64,000 bases of DNA from GCA-2690565 sp002457235 (GCA_045565695.1 JBJLEZ010000005.1:47398-111397), one strand, 5' to 3'. Positions 44,462 through 53,849 are shown, counted from the stretch's first letter. Notes: a model not told the origin generated them from the letters alone. Numbers and translations are program-made.

Positions 44462-46342
44462 ATGAACAATAAAGTATATTCTCACTTAGGTATCATTTTA
44501 ATTCTAGCTTTCTTTGCTAACTTAAGTAATGCAGACTCTTCTATCGAATCAACTGAGTCCTCATTGCCCACTTACACACTGCCCACTTTGACAGTACAAG
44601 GCCAAGAAATTGCTAACCTCAGACCCGCTAGTACTTATCAATCTATAGTCTCAAATTTAGACTTTGATCCACGAATAGACTTTCAATCTCGTAATATGGC
44701 AGAAGCTCAAGGTGATATTAATATAAGAGGTGGAATCTTTGAAGGCACAGGCATACAAGTAGGAGCCGCCACCCTTATTGATCCACAAACCGGTCACTAC
44801 TCCACCGAATTGCCCATCGCCCCTGAAATGCTAACTAGACCTAACGTCCTCACGGGTGCCGAGAACGCCCTTAGAGGATTTAATAGTACCGCAGGGACAC
44901 TTGCCTACCAATGGAGTGAAATGATTGAGGGAAGCAGTCTGACAATTGGCGGAGGTCAAAACGCCCTGAATTTCCAACGAATTCATAGTGCCACGACCCA
45001 TAACTTTGCTGACTCGCCTGGATGGACCTATGGAACAGAGCTTGAATACTCCCGCTCTGAAAGCGATGGCACCGTTGCGAACAGCGATCATGACTTTAAT
45101 CGCGTGACTGGAAGATTTCAATTAATTGGTCCAAATTCTCAGAGCGATTTCTTTGCTGGTTACCATTCCAAGTTCTTTGGTCAAGAAGGTATGTATGTAG
45201 GATTTGGATCTCCTGAAACGGAATATTTAAAAACACGTTTATTTATTCTTAATCATCAGATGAGCTTCGCAAATGACAGTCATCTACAAGCTACTGCTTA
45301 CTATAGAGAAAATAGCGACCATTACAATTACAATCGGTTTTCGCCTGACAACAAGTATATCCATTATACCGATGTAAGTAGTATCGCACTTGCAGGACTA
45401 CATGCCATCAATCCAAAACTTGCCTTAAATTATACTCTTCAATTGACCCATGACTCAATTAACTCAACCACGCTTGAGGAAGGAAATTTTAATAACCGTA
45501 GCTACTATAAGCTAAGCTTGGTTCCACAATATCGTTATACCCTTAACAATCAGCAAGAATTTCTTTTCAAAGCAGGTATATCCTATGATGGAAACAATCG
45601 AAATAATTCTGAGCTTGCTGGCATTGCAGAAGTTCGACTGGTGACTGATCGAGCAAATGGCGACTCTGAGCAAATTTATCTATCTTATGCAAAGACTACA
45701 CAAGTTGCAGGTTATTCAGCGGTTGGGGGCAGTCAAAAGAGTGGATATTGGTTGAGTAATCACAATTTATTGCGCGAAATCACTCACAACGTTGAACTCG
45801 GGTACAGTATCGATCGATCACAATGGAGCATCGATACCGCACTATTTTACCGATGGGATAAGGATCTAGCAGACTGGATATTCTTTGGAGTCGAAAAAAC
45901 TCGAGAAGCTGAGAATGTAGACATCGAAACTTTTGGCTTCGAAATAATAGGCGCAAAGAATTGGAAACATCTTGAAGCTATAGCCAGTTATTCTCACTTG
46001 CAGAAAAATGAGGATTACAAAAACCCAGATGTAATAGGTAGTTTCTATGCACTGAATTATCCGAGACATCGTGCTACGCTAGGACTCATTTATACCCCCA
46101 ACGCTTATTTAGAATTTCGCCTCGATAACGAGTGGCGAGAACAAGAAAAAAAGAAATCTATCCGCAGAGGCGAACATAGTGCAACCTTTACTAATTTAGG
46201 AATTAGCTACTTCCCAAACCAAACTCAAGAGCTTGAATTATTTCTTGTATATCAAAAGCCTTGGAAAGATGGTTTTGAAGAAATTCCAAGAACTTTAGGC
46301 GGAAGCGATCAATTTTCATTGGGCTTAACCCATGAATGGTAA
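44462..46342 (+). CDS. TonB-dependent outer-membrane receptor
   Basis: This 626-residue protein (start at the ATG at 44462, giving signal peptide MNNKVYSHLGIILILAFFANLSNA) has an N-terminal PTLTVQG segment resembling a TonB box, a plug domain with INIRGGIFEGTGIQVGAATLIDPQTGHYS, and a beta-barrel with many alternating strands ending in a C-terminal aromatic (HEW). It is shorter than most siderophore receptors and lacks a clear CarboxypepD-like or SusC N-terminus. The ligand may be a vitamin, metal chelate or sugar, but cannot be named. It is divergent from msrA across the operator-like repeat. Confidence 0.87.
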   Translation: MNNKVYSHLGIILILAFFANLSNADSSIESTESSLPTYTLPTLTVQGQEIANLRPASTYQSIVSNLDFDPRIDFQSRNMAEAQGDINIRGGIFEGTGIQVGAATLIDPQTGHYSTELPIAPEMLTRPNVLTGAENALRGFNSTAGTLAYQWSEMIEGSSLTIGGGQNALNFQRIHSATTHNFADSPGWTYGTELEYSRSESDGTVANSDHDFNRVTGRFQLIGPNSQSDFFAGYHSKFFGQEGMYVGFGSPETEYLKTRLFILNHQMSFANDSHLQATAYYRENSDHYNYNRFSPDNKYIHYTDVSSIALAGLHAINPKLALNYTLQLTHDSINSTTLEEGNFNNRSYYKLSLVPQYRYTLNNQQEFLFKAGISYDGNNRNNSELAGIAEVRLVTDRANGDSEQIYLSYAKTTQVAGYSAVGGSQKSGYWLSNHNLLREITHNVELGYSIDRSQWSIDTALFYRWDKDLADWIFFGVEKTREAENVDIETFGFEIIGAKNWKHLEAIASYSHLQKNEDYKNPDVIGSFYALNYPRHRATLGLIYTPNAYLEFRLDNEWREQEKKKSIRRGEHSATFTNLGISYFPNQTQELELFLVYQKPWKDGFEEIPRTLGGSDQFSLGLTHEW

Positions 46343-46391
46343 ACCTTAAGACAAATAAAGCAGTTCATACTAGCGCTCTAGCAATCTTCAC

Positions 46392-47261
46392 ATGCTCTAC
46401 TTAGCAATCGTATCACTCCTCTGGGCTTTTTCCTTTGGAATCATTGGAAGCTCACTTACGGGTGTCGATCCATTCTTAGTAGCCACACTACGCCTCGCAT
46501 CAGCTAGCTTAGCGTTTCTCCCCTTCCTACGACCTAGAGCCATTCAAGGCAGCGATTCAATTAGGCTCTTCTTCTATGGGTTTATTCAGTTTGGTCTGAT
46601 GTATGTTTGCTACATGAAGGCCTTTCAGTATCTCCCTTCCCACCTTGTTGCTCTATTTTCCATACTTACACCCCTCTATGTCGTTCTCATTAACGATATT
46701 CGCAAAGGCCAGTTTTCTCCAAGATATTTAATCGCCGCTTTACTCTCTGTTTGTGGAGCTGCCGTCATCAAAGTTCAAGGTCTACCCTCAGGCGATTTTT
46801 GGCTCGGATTTGCTCTCATGCAAATTGCGGGCATCGCTTTTGCTTTTGGTCAGATTGCCTATCGAGATTGGAAAGGCTCTCACCCATCTGTCCCTGATTC
46901 GGCAATTTTCACATTACTCACCTTTGGAGGCACCGTATGCGCAGGAATCTTTAGTTTAGCCTTTGCCGATAGGACTGCTCTAGATATCAGTATCGCACAA
47001 TGGCAATCCATTCTCTACCTCGGTCTCGTTGCCTCAGGCTTAGGATTTTTTCTTTGGAATAAAGGGGCTACACTAACAAATCCAGGTATTCTCGCCGCAT
47101 TCAATAACGCAGTTGTTCCTCTAGCCATGCTCTTTTCTTTATTTATTTTTGGTGAGATTGATCAAGTAACCAAAGAACAAGTCATCCGACTTCTTGCAGG
47201 TGGTCTCCTAGTGCTCACCGCCGTAACCTTTGCCACTCAATCCAATAAGTGTATTTCCTGA
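46392..47261 (+). CDS. EamA/DMT-superfamily transporter
   Basis: This 289-residue protein has ten hydrophobic helices in two related EamA repeats. The repeats show the G-x-x-x-x-x-x-P-x-x-x-A/V-x-x-R-x pattern in the first helix pair (VDPFLVATLRLASASLAFLPF) and a similar P-x-A-M-L-F/L in the second half. Relatives export amino acids, nucleosides or other metabolites; the substrate is unknown. It stands 49 bases after the receptor gene on the same strand and may be its own unit. Confidence 0.85.
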   Translation: MLYLAIVSLLWAFSFGIIGSSLTGVDPFLVATLRLASASLAFLPFLRPRAIQGSDSIRLFFYGFIQFGLMYVCYMKAFQYLPSHLVALFSILTPLYVVLINDIRKGQFSPRYLIAALLSVCGAAVIKVQGLPSGDFWLGFALMQIAGIAFAFGQIAYRDWKGSHPSVPDSAIFTLLTFGGTVCAGIFSLAFADRTALDISIAQWQSILYLGLVASGLGFFLWNKGATLTNPGILAAFNNAVVPLAMLFSLFIFGEIDQVTKEQVIRLLAGGLLVLTAVTFATQSNKCIS

Positions 47262-47380
47262 AAACTTATCGGTGATCGGCCTTTAAGACGAGTATGGTAC
47301 GGATTGACATTTCTTCTTTTAGAATAATATTCGATATTAAATGATCTTTAAAACTTCATTTAATCGACCTTTTAAAAACT

Positions 47381-47746
47381 ATGAATAACAACGAAATCTT
47401 GGCACTCTTTGATCAGTGGAATAATGCCCTAAAGACTGGTAACCCAAAAGAAGTCGCCGCTCTATACGCAACGGATGCTATCTTGTTACCGACAGTTTCT
47501 AACAAGGTTCGACACAACCATGAAGAAATTGAAGATTACTTTGTTCACTTTTTAGCTAAGGTACCTTCAGGAAAAATCGATGAATCCAATGTTCGTATTT
47601 TTAGCGACGTCGCTATCAATTCAGGTGTCTATACTTTCACCTTTGCCGATGGGTCTTCGGTTCAAGCTCGCTTTACCTACGTTTACAAACGGGTGGGTGA
47701 AGATTGGCTCATAACCGAACACCATTCATCCCAAATGCCCGAATAG
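47381..47746 (+). CDS. SgcJ/EcaC or DUF4440-type NTF2-fold protein
   Basis: This 121-residue soluble protein has the NTF2-like/DUF4440 pattern: L-F-D-Q-W-N-N-A-L-K-T-G-N-P-K-E-V-A-A-L-Y-A-T-D-A-I-L-L-P, then R-H-N-H-E-E-I at residues 45-51, VNSGVYTF-like strands and YVYKRVGEDWLITEHHSS at the end. These proteins occur as ligand-binding or enzymatic cone folds in many bacteria. No neighbours give a clue, so the function is not assigned. Confidence 0.8.
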   Translation: MNNNEILALFDQWNNALKTGNPKEVAALYATDAILLPTVSNKVRHNHEEIEDYFVHFLAKVPSGKIDESNVRIFSDVAINSGVYTFTFADGSSVQARFTYVYKRVGEDWLITEHHSSQMPE

Positions 47747-47885
47747 CTTTACCGTTTGCGAGTGTAGAGCTTTAAAGATATTAACTGAGCCAAGTTCAGA
47801 TAAGAGTGCTTAGGCACGGTTATTGCTATATGTCTATTTAACTAAATAGAAAGACAAGGAACGCCAATACAAGATACCCGTCAGT

Positions 47886-49322
47886 ATGTTTAAATCCTAC
47901 CAAAGAGAGCATTTTTTTGATGAAATGTTTGGGCTTCAGTCTGAACCTCTCAAGCACTATCAGCATATCTATGATAAGTTATCTGCTTACGACACCACCC
48001 GACTGAACAATAAGCAAAAAGAAGTCGAACAAGGTTTCTTAGAAGAAGGTATTACCTTTACTGTTTACGGAGATGCCGCTGGCACAGAAAAGATTTTCCC
48101 TTTCGACCTCATCCCCAGAATTATCTCATCTAAAGAATGGGAAATCATCTATAATGGATTATCCCAAAGAGTCATCGCTCTCAATTTATTCCTCTATGAT
48201 ATTTATCACGATCAAAATATTCTAAAGGATAAAGTAATACCAGAACATGTGGTCAAAGAATCAGCTGACTTCAGGAAAGAGATGATAGGAGTAAATGTTC
48301 CACAAAATATTTATACACATATCTGTGGGACCGACTTAATCCGAGATGCAGAAGGCAACTACCTAGCTCTAGAAGACAATGCTCGTTGTCCATCAGGAGT
48401 CTCCTATCTTCTCGAAAACCGCGAAGCAATGAAACGCGCATTTCCTAATGTCTATGCCCAGTCAAAAGTCCAAGCAGTTAACCACTATCCCGAATTATTA
48501 CTCAAATCACTTCAATACCTTTCCTTAAGAAAGGATAAAGATCCCGTTTGTGTTTTACTGACTCCCGGTGTTTACAATAGCGCCTATTTTGAACACACTT
48601 TTCTCGCTCGAAAAATGGGCATAGAAATTGTTGAAGGACGAGACCTCACTGTAGAAAATGATAAAGTCTATATGAGAACGACTCGTGGCTTAGTCCAAGT
48701 AGATGTTATTTACCGAAGAATTGATGACCAATTTATCGATCCGGCTGTTTTTAGAAAAGATTCCATTCTGGGTATACCCAATATCATGAATGCCTACATA
48801 AAAGGTAATGTGGCCCTAGCTAATGCCATTGGTACAGGTGTTTGTGACGACAAAGTAATCTATGCTTATGTGCCTGATATGATTCGCTACTACCTTTCTC
48901 AAGAGCCGATCATTGATTCCGTGCCAACCTACCTTGCTTGGAAAGACGATGATAAACAATTTATATTGGAAAACTTAGATAAACTCGTAGTCAAAGCTGC
49001 TAATGAATCGGGCGGTTATGGGATGCTCATGGGTCCCTCTTCAACTAAAAAACAGCGGGATGAATTTAAACAAGCGATCAAAGCTAACCCTCGCAATTAC
49101 ATTGCCCAACCCGTTGTCTCTCTTTCTCGACACCCTACTTTTTGTAACGAGCAAACCATCGAAGGGCGACATGTTGATCTACGTCCTTTTATCATTTATG
49201 GCGAACATATCGAAATAATACCTGGAGGACTGACACGAGTGGCTCTTAAAAAAGATTCTTTAGTTGTTAATTCATCACAAGGAGGAGGTAGCAAAGACAC
49301 TTGGGTGATTATGGACGAATAA
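47886..49322 (+). CDS. Circularly permuted ATP-grasp protein (DUF404/DUF407 type)
   Basis: This 478-residue protein belongs to the circularly permuted ATP-grasp family. Visible features are LIPRIISSKEW, LALEDNARCPSGVSYLLENR (a substrate/ATP site), VYRRIDDQFIDP-like and VKAANESGGYGM (phosphate-binding loop region), and the C-terminal RPFIIYG. It is the first gene of a triad with an alpha-E protein (start one base after this stop) and a transglutaminase-like protein; this is a widespread, functionally unresolved operon predicted to make or remove a peptide modification by an amide-ligase type reaction. Confidence 0.92.
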   Translation: MFKSYQREHFFDEMFGLQSEPLKHYQHIYDKLSAYDTTRLNNKQKEVEQGFLEEGITFTVYGDAAGTEKIFPFDLIPRIISSKEWEIIYNGLSQRVIALNLFLYDIYHDQNILKDKVIPEHVVKESADFRKEMIGVNVPQNIYTHICGTDLIRDAEGNYLALEDNARCPSGVSYLLENREAMKRAFPNVYAQSKVQAVNHYPELLLKSLQYLSLRKDKDPVCVLLTPGVYNSAYFEHTFLARKMGIEIVEGRDLTVENDKVYMRTTRGLVQVDVIYRRIDDQFIDPAVFRKDSILGIPNIMNAYIKGNVALANAIGTGVCDDKVIYAYVPDMIRYYLSQEPIIDSVPTYLAWKDDDKQFILENLDKLVVKAANESGGYGMLMGPSSTKKQRDEFKQAIKANPRNYIAQPVVSLSRHPTFCNEQTIEGRHVDLRPFIIYGEHIEIIPGGLTRVALKKDSLVVNSSQGGGSKDTWVIMDE

Positions 49323-49323
49323 T

Positions 49324-50322
49324 ATGTTAACACGTGTATCACATAATCTCTTTTGGCTAAGCCGCTACATTGAACGAGTCGAGAATCTTGCCCGCGTCGC
49401 TGACACGACTTTCAAAGACTCAATCGAAATTGAAACTAGCGTAAAGGGTTCAAAATCGAATAACAGTATCTGGGAGCCTGTATTGAATAACCTTGGATAC
49501 CCTAGCGATACCATAGGATCGCTCATTGATGAAAAGGATGCGAATGTAATTCTCTCTTTTATCAACTTTTCTCCAGATAACGGTGATTCAATTGCCAACT
49601 GTATCTCTCAAGCCAGAGAAAATGCCCGCCTCGTACGCGATCAAATCTCTGAAGAAATTTGGCGCGAACTCAACCGATTTCATTTATTAATCAGATCCAG
49701 CCGTAACGATGAACACTGGCAACAAAACCCCGTCGACTTTTATCGTAAAGTCATTGATTTATGTATGCTTTTATCCGGCCTGATTAATTCTACTATTTTG
49801 CACGATGAAGGCTGGAACTTCCTCCAAACCGGAAAACACATTGAACGCGCAGAAAAAACCCTACGCATCTTAACCCTATTTGCAGAGAAAGGGGAGAACC
49901 ACTCACGCTCCATAAATTCAACCCTTCGCTCAGCCACCGCCTATTCCGCTTACCTCAGTGCCACCAAAGGGAGCTTCAAACCTGAATCCATTTACCAATT
50001 TCTTCTCTTTGCTCCCTCCTTCCCTCGCTCAGTTCGTTACTGTTGTCGACAACTCAATTATTTCCTCCATCAAATCTCAGGCTGTCCGATCAACTCTTTT
50101 AGCAATCCTGTCGAAGAAAATACCCGTAACATAGTCGCCAAGCTGGATTTCTATAATACGCAAAACTCTGATAAAACTCAGCTCAAAGCCTACCTAGAAC
50201 CTCTCTTGGAAGACCTTGATACCATCAGTAATCAGATCTTTGATGAAAACAATTATGCAATGCCCAAATTCCAAAAACCATGGAATTCTGATTCATCACA
50301 ACAAACTCAATCGCAACAATAA
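49324..50322 (+). CDS. Alpha-E domain protein (DUF403)
   Basis: This 332-residue all-helical protein has the alpha-E family start, LTRVSHNLFWLSRYIERVENLARVADTTF, and then the W-x-P-V-L segment and the HLLIRSSRN and FLQTGKHIERAEKTLRIL blocks of the second half. Alpha-E proteins occur with circularly permuted ATP-grasp and transglutaminase genes and are thought to be partners in the same pathway. The start follows the upstream stop by one base, so co-translation is likely. No enzyme activity is known for this domain. Confidence 0.92.
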   Translation: MLTRVSHNLFWLSRYIERVENLARVADTTFKDSIEIETSVKGSKSNNSIWEPVLNNLGYPSDTIGSLIDEKDANVILSFINFSPDNGDSIANCISQARENARLVRDQISEEIWRELNRFHLLIRSSRNDEHWQQNPVDFYRKVIDLCMLLSGLINSTILHDEGWNFLQTGKHIERAEKTLRILTLFAEKGENHSRSINSTLRSATAYSAYLSATKGSFKPESIYQFLLFAPSFPRSVRYCCRQLNYFLHQISGCPINSFSNPVEENTRNIVAKLDFYNTQNSDKTQLKAYLEPLLEDLDTISNQIFDENNYAMPKFQKPWNSDSSQQTQSQQ

Positions 50323-50352
50323 GCATCACCCCAATCGCACTAAGAAAGAACT

Positions 50353-51201
50353 ATGAGGCTCAAAATTTATCACCAAACCAAATACCAATATGCCAATTCA
50401 GTTAAGCTCAACGAAAACGAATTGAGACTGACCCCAAAATCTAATCGTCATCAATATGTCGAATCTTCCTTTGTTTACACCTACCCTGCCATTCAAATCA
50501 AACACTACGACGATTTAAACTTTAACCGAGTCCACCGCTTCTCAATCACTCAGCCTCATCAAGAACTCTCAATCGAAAGTCGCTCCATTGTTCAAACTCA
50601 TCAAAGAATCAACTGCCAACAACTCCCCTATGGCTTTAAACACGATGAACTGAAAAGTGTTTGGGGGCTCGAAGAAACTCACAGTTATTTACAAACTAGT
50701 ACCTTTGTTGACGTCAATCCAGACATTTGGAAAGAAGCCATCCAGATCAAAGACCAATCCGATGATGTCTTTCAAACCGCATATGCCATCATGGAATTCA
50801 TCTATGAAAATTACACCTACACTTCCGGCTCAACCACTGTATCCACTCACGCAAACGAAATTATTCAAAAAAGAGAAGGCGTCTGCCAAGATTTCACCCA
50901 TGCTATGGTCGCCTTCTGTCGCTCCATAAAAATCCCTGCCCGTTACGTCAGCGGATACTTATATGATTCCCTTAGAGACAATACACTAAGAGGGGCACAA
51001 GCCTCGCACGCTTGGGTAGAGATTTATTTAGCAGACATCGGCTGGGTCGGACTCGATCCCACTAATCGAAAAGTTGTGGACGAAACCTACGTCGTCCTGG
51101 CAGTCGGCCGAGATTATTATGATGTCGCCCCGGTATTTGGAAGCTATTTCGGAGACCCAAGCTGTCTTCTAAACATCAATGTTCGAGTAGAAGCCATTTA
51201 A
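50353..51201 (+). CDS. Transglutaminase-like cysteine protease (operon partner)
   Basis: This 282-residue protein has an N-terminal beta-rich domain (bacterial transglutaminase-like N-terminal region, RLTPKS) and the catalytic triad of the transglutaminase core: Cys in GVCQDF, His in SHAWVEI and Asp in GLDPTNRK. It lies 31 bases after the alpha-E gene and completes the ATP-grasp/alpha-E/transglutaminase operon. In this family the enzyme is predicted to act on an amide bond, either as peptidase or transferase. It is the last ordinary gene before the accessory region. Confidence 0.9.
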   Translation: MRLKIYHQTKYQYANSVKLNENELRLTPKSNRHQYVESSFVYTYPAIQIKHYDDLNFNRVHRFSITQPHQELSIESRSIVQTHQRINCQQLPYGFKHDELKSVWGLEETHSYLQTSTFVDVNPDIWKEAIQIKDQSDDVFQTAYAIMEFIYENYTYTSGSTTVSTHANEIIQKREGVCQDFTHAMVAFCRSIKIPARYVSGYLYDSLRDNTLRGAQASHAWVEIYLADIGWVGLDPTNRKVVDETYVVLAVGRDYYDVAPVFGSYFGDPSCLLNINVRVEAI

Positions 51202-51285
51202 AGTATCGACATTGATTCAGCCTTTATTACACTAAAACAATATCTATTGTTATTCATTAATATATAGTCTTTAGTCTTAAGTCTT

Positions 51286-52695
51286 ATGAAAATACCCTCA
51301 TCCTACCATCATCTCTTATCATTTACTTTATACTTCTTTCTATTGCTTCCAAACGGACCTTTATTGGGAACCAGTGTTGACTACAGACCCGTTTATTCAG
51401 TAGCTTTTGATGGAGCCGTGGTCGATAACGATGTTTATCATTTCCCATCCTCTGCAGAACTTTGGGCTGGTTTTGTAAATTTAGCTTACATCTACCCATT
51501 GTCTTTTACCAATGGCGGCACTATCACATTCACAGGTTCGGCACCCAATGGAAATGTCGATGTCCGGTTTAGATTCGAAGCAAACCCATGGCCAAAAACA
51601 AACCCAGCATACAACTCACCATTAGTCACCATATCTGGTGCCTCCCCAACGGAATATTCAATTACAATTCCATCACAGGGTGAAAATACTTTTAATGTAG
51701 CGCTTTTATATCTGAATACTAGAGATACAGAAGTCACTTTAAGCGACTTCACGATTAGCGTAAATCCAAGTTCACCTTCTGGACCTGGAGGACCCGGTGG
51801 ACCCGGTGGATCCGACAGCAATCTCATTGTTGATGACCCAAAGAGAAAAATATTAGTCTTACACGGACACAACAGTTACGCGACAGGCACACAAAACTGG
51901 CAACCTTTTCGAGATTTAGAGTATGTCTTAGGCAATGATTATGAATTTTACTATGCTCAGGCAACAGGAAGCACGCCTGACTGGTATGGGAATATGGATT
52001 ATCATATCTCATACCTAAGTCGTATCATTGATACAGAAGGTCCTTTTTATGGAGTTATTGGATACTCTCAAGGAACCTCTATGATAATGACTTTAATCAA
52101 TTACAAAAAGGATTTACCTTTTGAAAGAGTGGTACTCTTTAATGGTTTTGCTCCCGGACAAATATACTGGGACTTTGGAAATACTAATATGCAAAATATA
52201 TTAACTGAATTAAATGCACAAAAACCATTCAACAATTCTGTATTTGTTTATGCTGGAGATCGAGACACTACAGTTCCAACTTCCACATCGCTTCAACTAG
52301 TGGATTTCTTTAAAAATTCTCAATCTTATGTAAATTATTCCGCTGGTCACGAACCACCCTCTCGATATCAAGGTGGCTTCCAAGAAATTATAGACTTTAT
52401 TACCAGTGAGGATATTGATGCTGATGGAGTTGATGATTCCCTTGATGCTTATCCACACGACTCTGAGCGACACACATCAGAACCTTTAAGCTTATCTAAA
52501 AATAGCGCTTCCATACAGTTTGATTGGGATGCCAATATGAATAAAAATTGGAAAATTTATAAAACATCTCTGCTTTCAAGCGACAACGATACAGAAATTG
52601 AACTCAGTGATTGCACACTATTCCAAAATCGATTTAGCTATTCCGATCCTTTAACCCAAGATTCTTGTTTTTATTTCTTAAAAGGTGAAAAATAG
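51286..52695 (+). CDS. Secreted serine hydrolase with collagen-like linker
   Basis: This 469-residue protein has a signal peptide (about residues 1-28), a beta-rich N-terminal domain (about 30-165), a glycine/proline linker (GPGGPGGPGGPGG type), and an alpha/beta-hydrolase domain of the FSH1 type with the nucleophile elbow GYSQG and a late Asp-His pair (AGDRDTTVP and AGHEPPS). A DIDADGVDDSLDAYP segment resembles a calcium loop, and the last 70 residues are a beta-rich end finishing in FYFLKGEK. The substrate is unknown; secretion suggests polymer or ester degradation outside the cell. Confidence 0.82.
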   Translation: MKIPSSYHHLLSFTLYFFLLLPNGPLLGTSVDYRPVYSVAFDGAVVDNDVYHFPSSAELWAGFVNLAYIYPLSFTNGGTITFTGSAPNGNVDVRFRFEANPWPKTNPAYNSPLVTISGASPTEYSITIPSQGENTFNVALLYLNTRDTEVTLSDFTISVNPSSPSGPGGPGGPGGSDSNLIVDDPKRKILVLHGHNSYATGTQNWQPFRDLEYVLGNDYEFYYAQATGSTPDWYGNMDYHISYLSRIIDTEGPFYGVIGYSQGTSMIMTLINYKKDLPFERVVLFNGFAPGQIYWDFGNTNMQNILTELNAQKPFNNSVFVYAGDRDTTVPTSTSLQLVDFFKNSQSYVNYSAGHEPPSRYQGGFQEIIDFITSEDIDADGVDDSLDAYPHDSERHTSEPLSLSKNSASIQFDWDANMNKNWKIYKTSLLSSDNDTEIELSDCTLFQNRFSYSDPLTQDSCFYFLKGEK

Positions 52696-52883
52696 CTGCT
52701 ATTCCATTAAGCAAGCCATCACCTAAAGACTTCTCGCATCCGAATTAAATGAACCCTAAGCAAAAGAAATCTTTAATATAGTAGTAGAGAATCAGTGAAA
52801 AGTTTTCGCTTACAACACTCACCCAAAGGTAAATTTTATTTATACACTTATTTACAAAAAACATTAACTTTATAAACAAACCT

Positions 52884-53351
52884 ATGAAACTCATTCTAAA
52901 TCTATTGATCTACATTTTAATTTCAACAGCTAGCTATGCAGATAGTACAGCAAGTTCTGACGCTTTTGATGCTCAAGCTGTTTTAAATTACTACCTTCTT
53001 GATGGCACATTCACAGCTGAGGAAGGTTACACTGCCCAACAGAAGACTTACCAAAAAGGTTCCTATGTATATACAGAGAGGACTTGGGAAAATGGTGATC
53101 CATCGCTCAATGTCATTACTTACAATCAAGAAATTGGAAAATTCCAAGAATGGGGATTTTATCAGTGGGGCACATTTTACTCTCAAGGTGTATGGAATGA
53201 AGAACTCAAAACCATGTTCTAGCATACTGAAGATGGACAACCTACTGCAAAGCTAGCCTTCAATGAAGACAATAGTGCTTCTTTAGAAATGTTTAATTTA
53301 AATAATGGTGATTTCTTTATCTGGAAGGCGAAGATCACTTCTGCAAAATAA
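52884..53351 (+). pseudogene. Small secreted protein interrupted by an in-frame stop
   Basis: The open part (52884-53222) encodes a 112-residue secreted protein with signal peptide and a tryptophan/tyrosine-rich body (GFYQWGTFYSQGVW). It stops at a TAG (53220-53222). The same frame continues for 42 further codons, HTEDGQPTAKLAF ... GDFFIWKAKIT, to a TAA at 53349-53351, and this tail continues the aromatic, beta-rich style of the protein. This suggests a single point nonsense mutation in an originally 155-residue protein, or translational readthrough. No family is recognised. Confidence 0.7.
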
Positions 53352-53381
53352 TTCAGGCAAATTATTGCAAGTTGCGAATGC

Positions 53382-53417
53382 AAAAAAAAAAGTGAGTCTC
53401 TTATTTACATAAGAGAC
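53382..53417 (-). terminator. Terminator downstream of the RRM gene
   Basis: A 9-base-pair hairpin (arms GTCTCTTAT at 53396-53404 and ATAAGAGAC at 53409-53417) is followed on the minus strand by ten Ts (53382-53391). It lies about 110 bases beyond the end of the RNA-binding protein gene and about 30 bases after the end of the preceding plus-strand gene, so it may serve both directions. Confidence 0.8.
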
Positions 53418-53530
53418 ACCACGTTTGCTTTGGGTCACGAAGTAAAAATAACGCGAACCCACATTTTCAAGAAACTAATAGCAGTCCTATTAGACCTTAA
53501 ACCATCTAACCCCTTAAAAGGAGAAAAAGA

Positions 53531-53849
53531 TTAGTATCTATTACGAGATCTATCGTTAGAGAAGTTTCTGTCGTTTCTGTCGTTTCTACGAGGACGTTCC
53601 TCTTTAGGTTTAGCTTCATTAACAACAATATTTCTTCCTAAAAAACTCAAAATCATTGAGTTGCTCGATAGCACTTGTTGCGGCTTCAACTGTGTCCATT
53701 GTAATAAAAGCAAAGCCTTTAGATCTTTCGGTAAATTTATCTTTAACAATAAAGACATCTGTTACATTTCCGTGTGCAGAAAAAAGTGAATTTAGTTCAT
53801 CCTCAGATGCTTTAAAGGAAAGGTTTCCTACGTATAATTTTGTATTCAT
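53531..53849 (-). pseudogene. RNA-recognition-motif protein, broken by a one-base frameshift
   Basis: The N-terminal part (53619-53849) encodes an RRM domain: MNTKLYVGNLSFKASEDEL with RNP2 (LYVGNL) and RNP1 (KGFAFITM). The frame ends 12 codons after it should continue; a second frame (53531-53758) supplies the missing end, LGRNIVVNEAKPKEERPRRN and a tail of R, N, D and S. The switch lies at a run of six As on the plus strand (53640-53645; Ts in the coding strand); removing one base joins the parts into a normal cold-shock type RNA-binding protein of about 105 residues. The break may be real or an assembly error in a homopolymer. Confidence 0.85.

Noticed and set aside
53640..53645. Classical -1 ribosomal frameshift at a T-TTT-TTA slippery site
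   Set aside because: The run of Ts in the coding strand is followed by an A, but the reading frame places codons as TTT TTT AGG, which is the wrong phase for the X-XXY-YYZ site, and the shift needed is +1.
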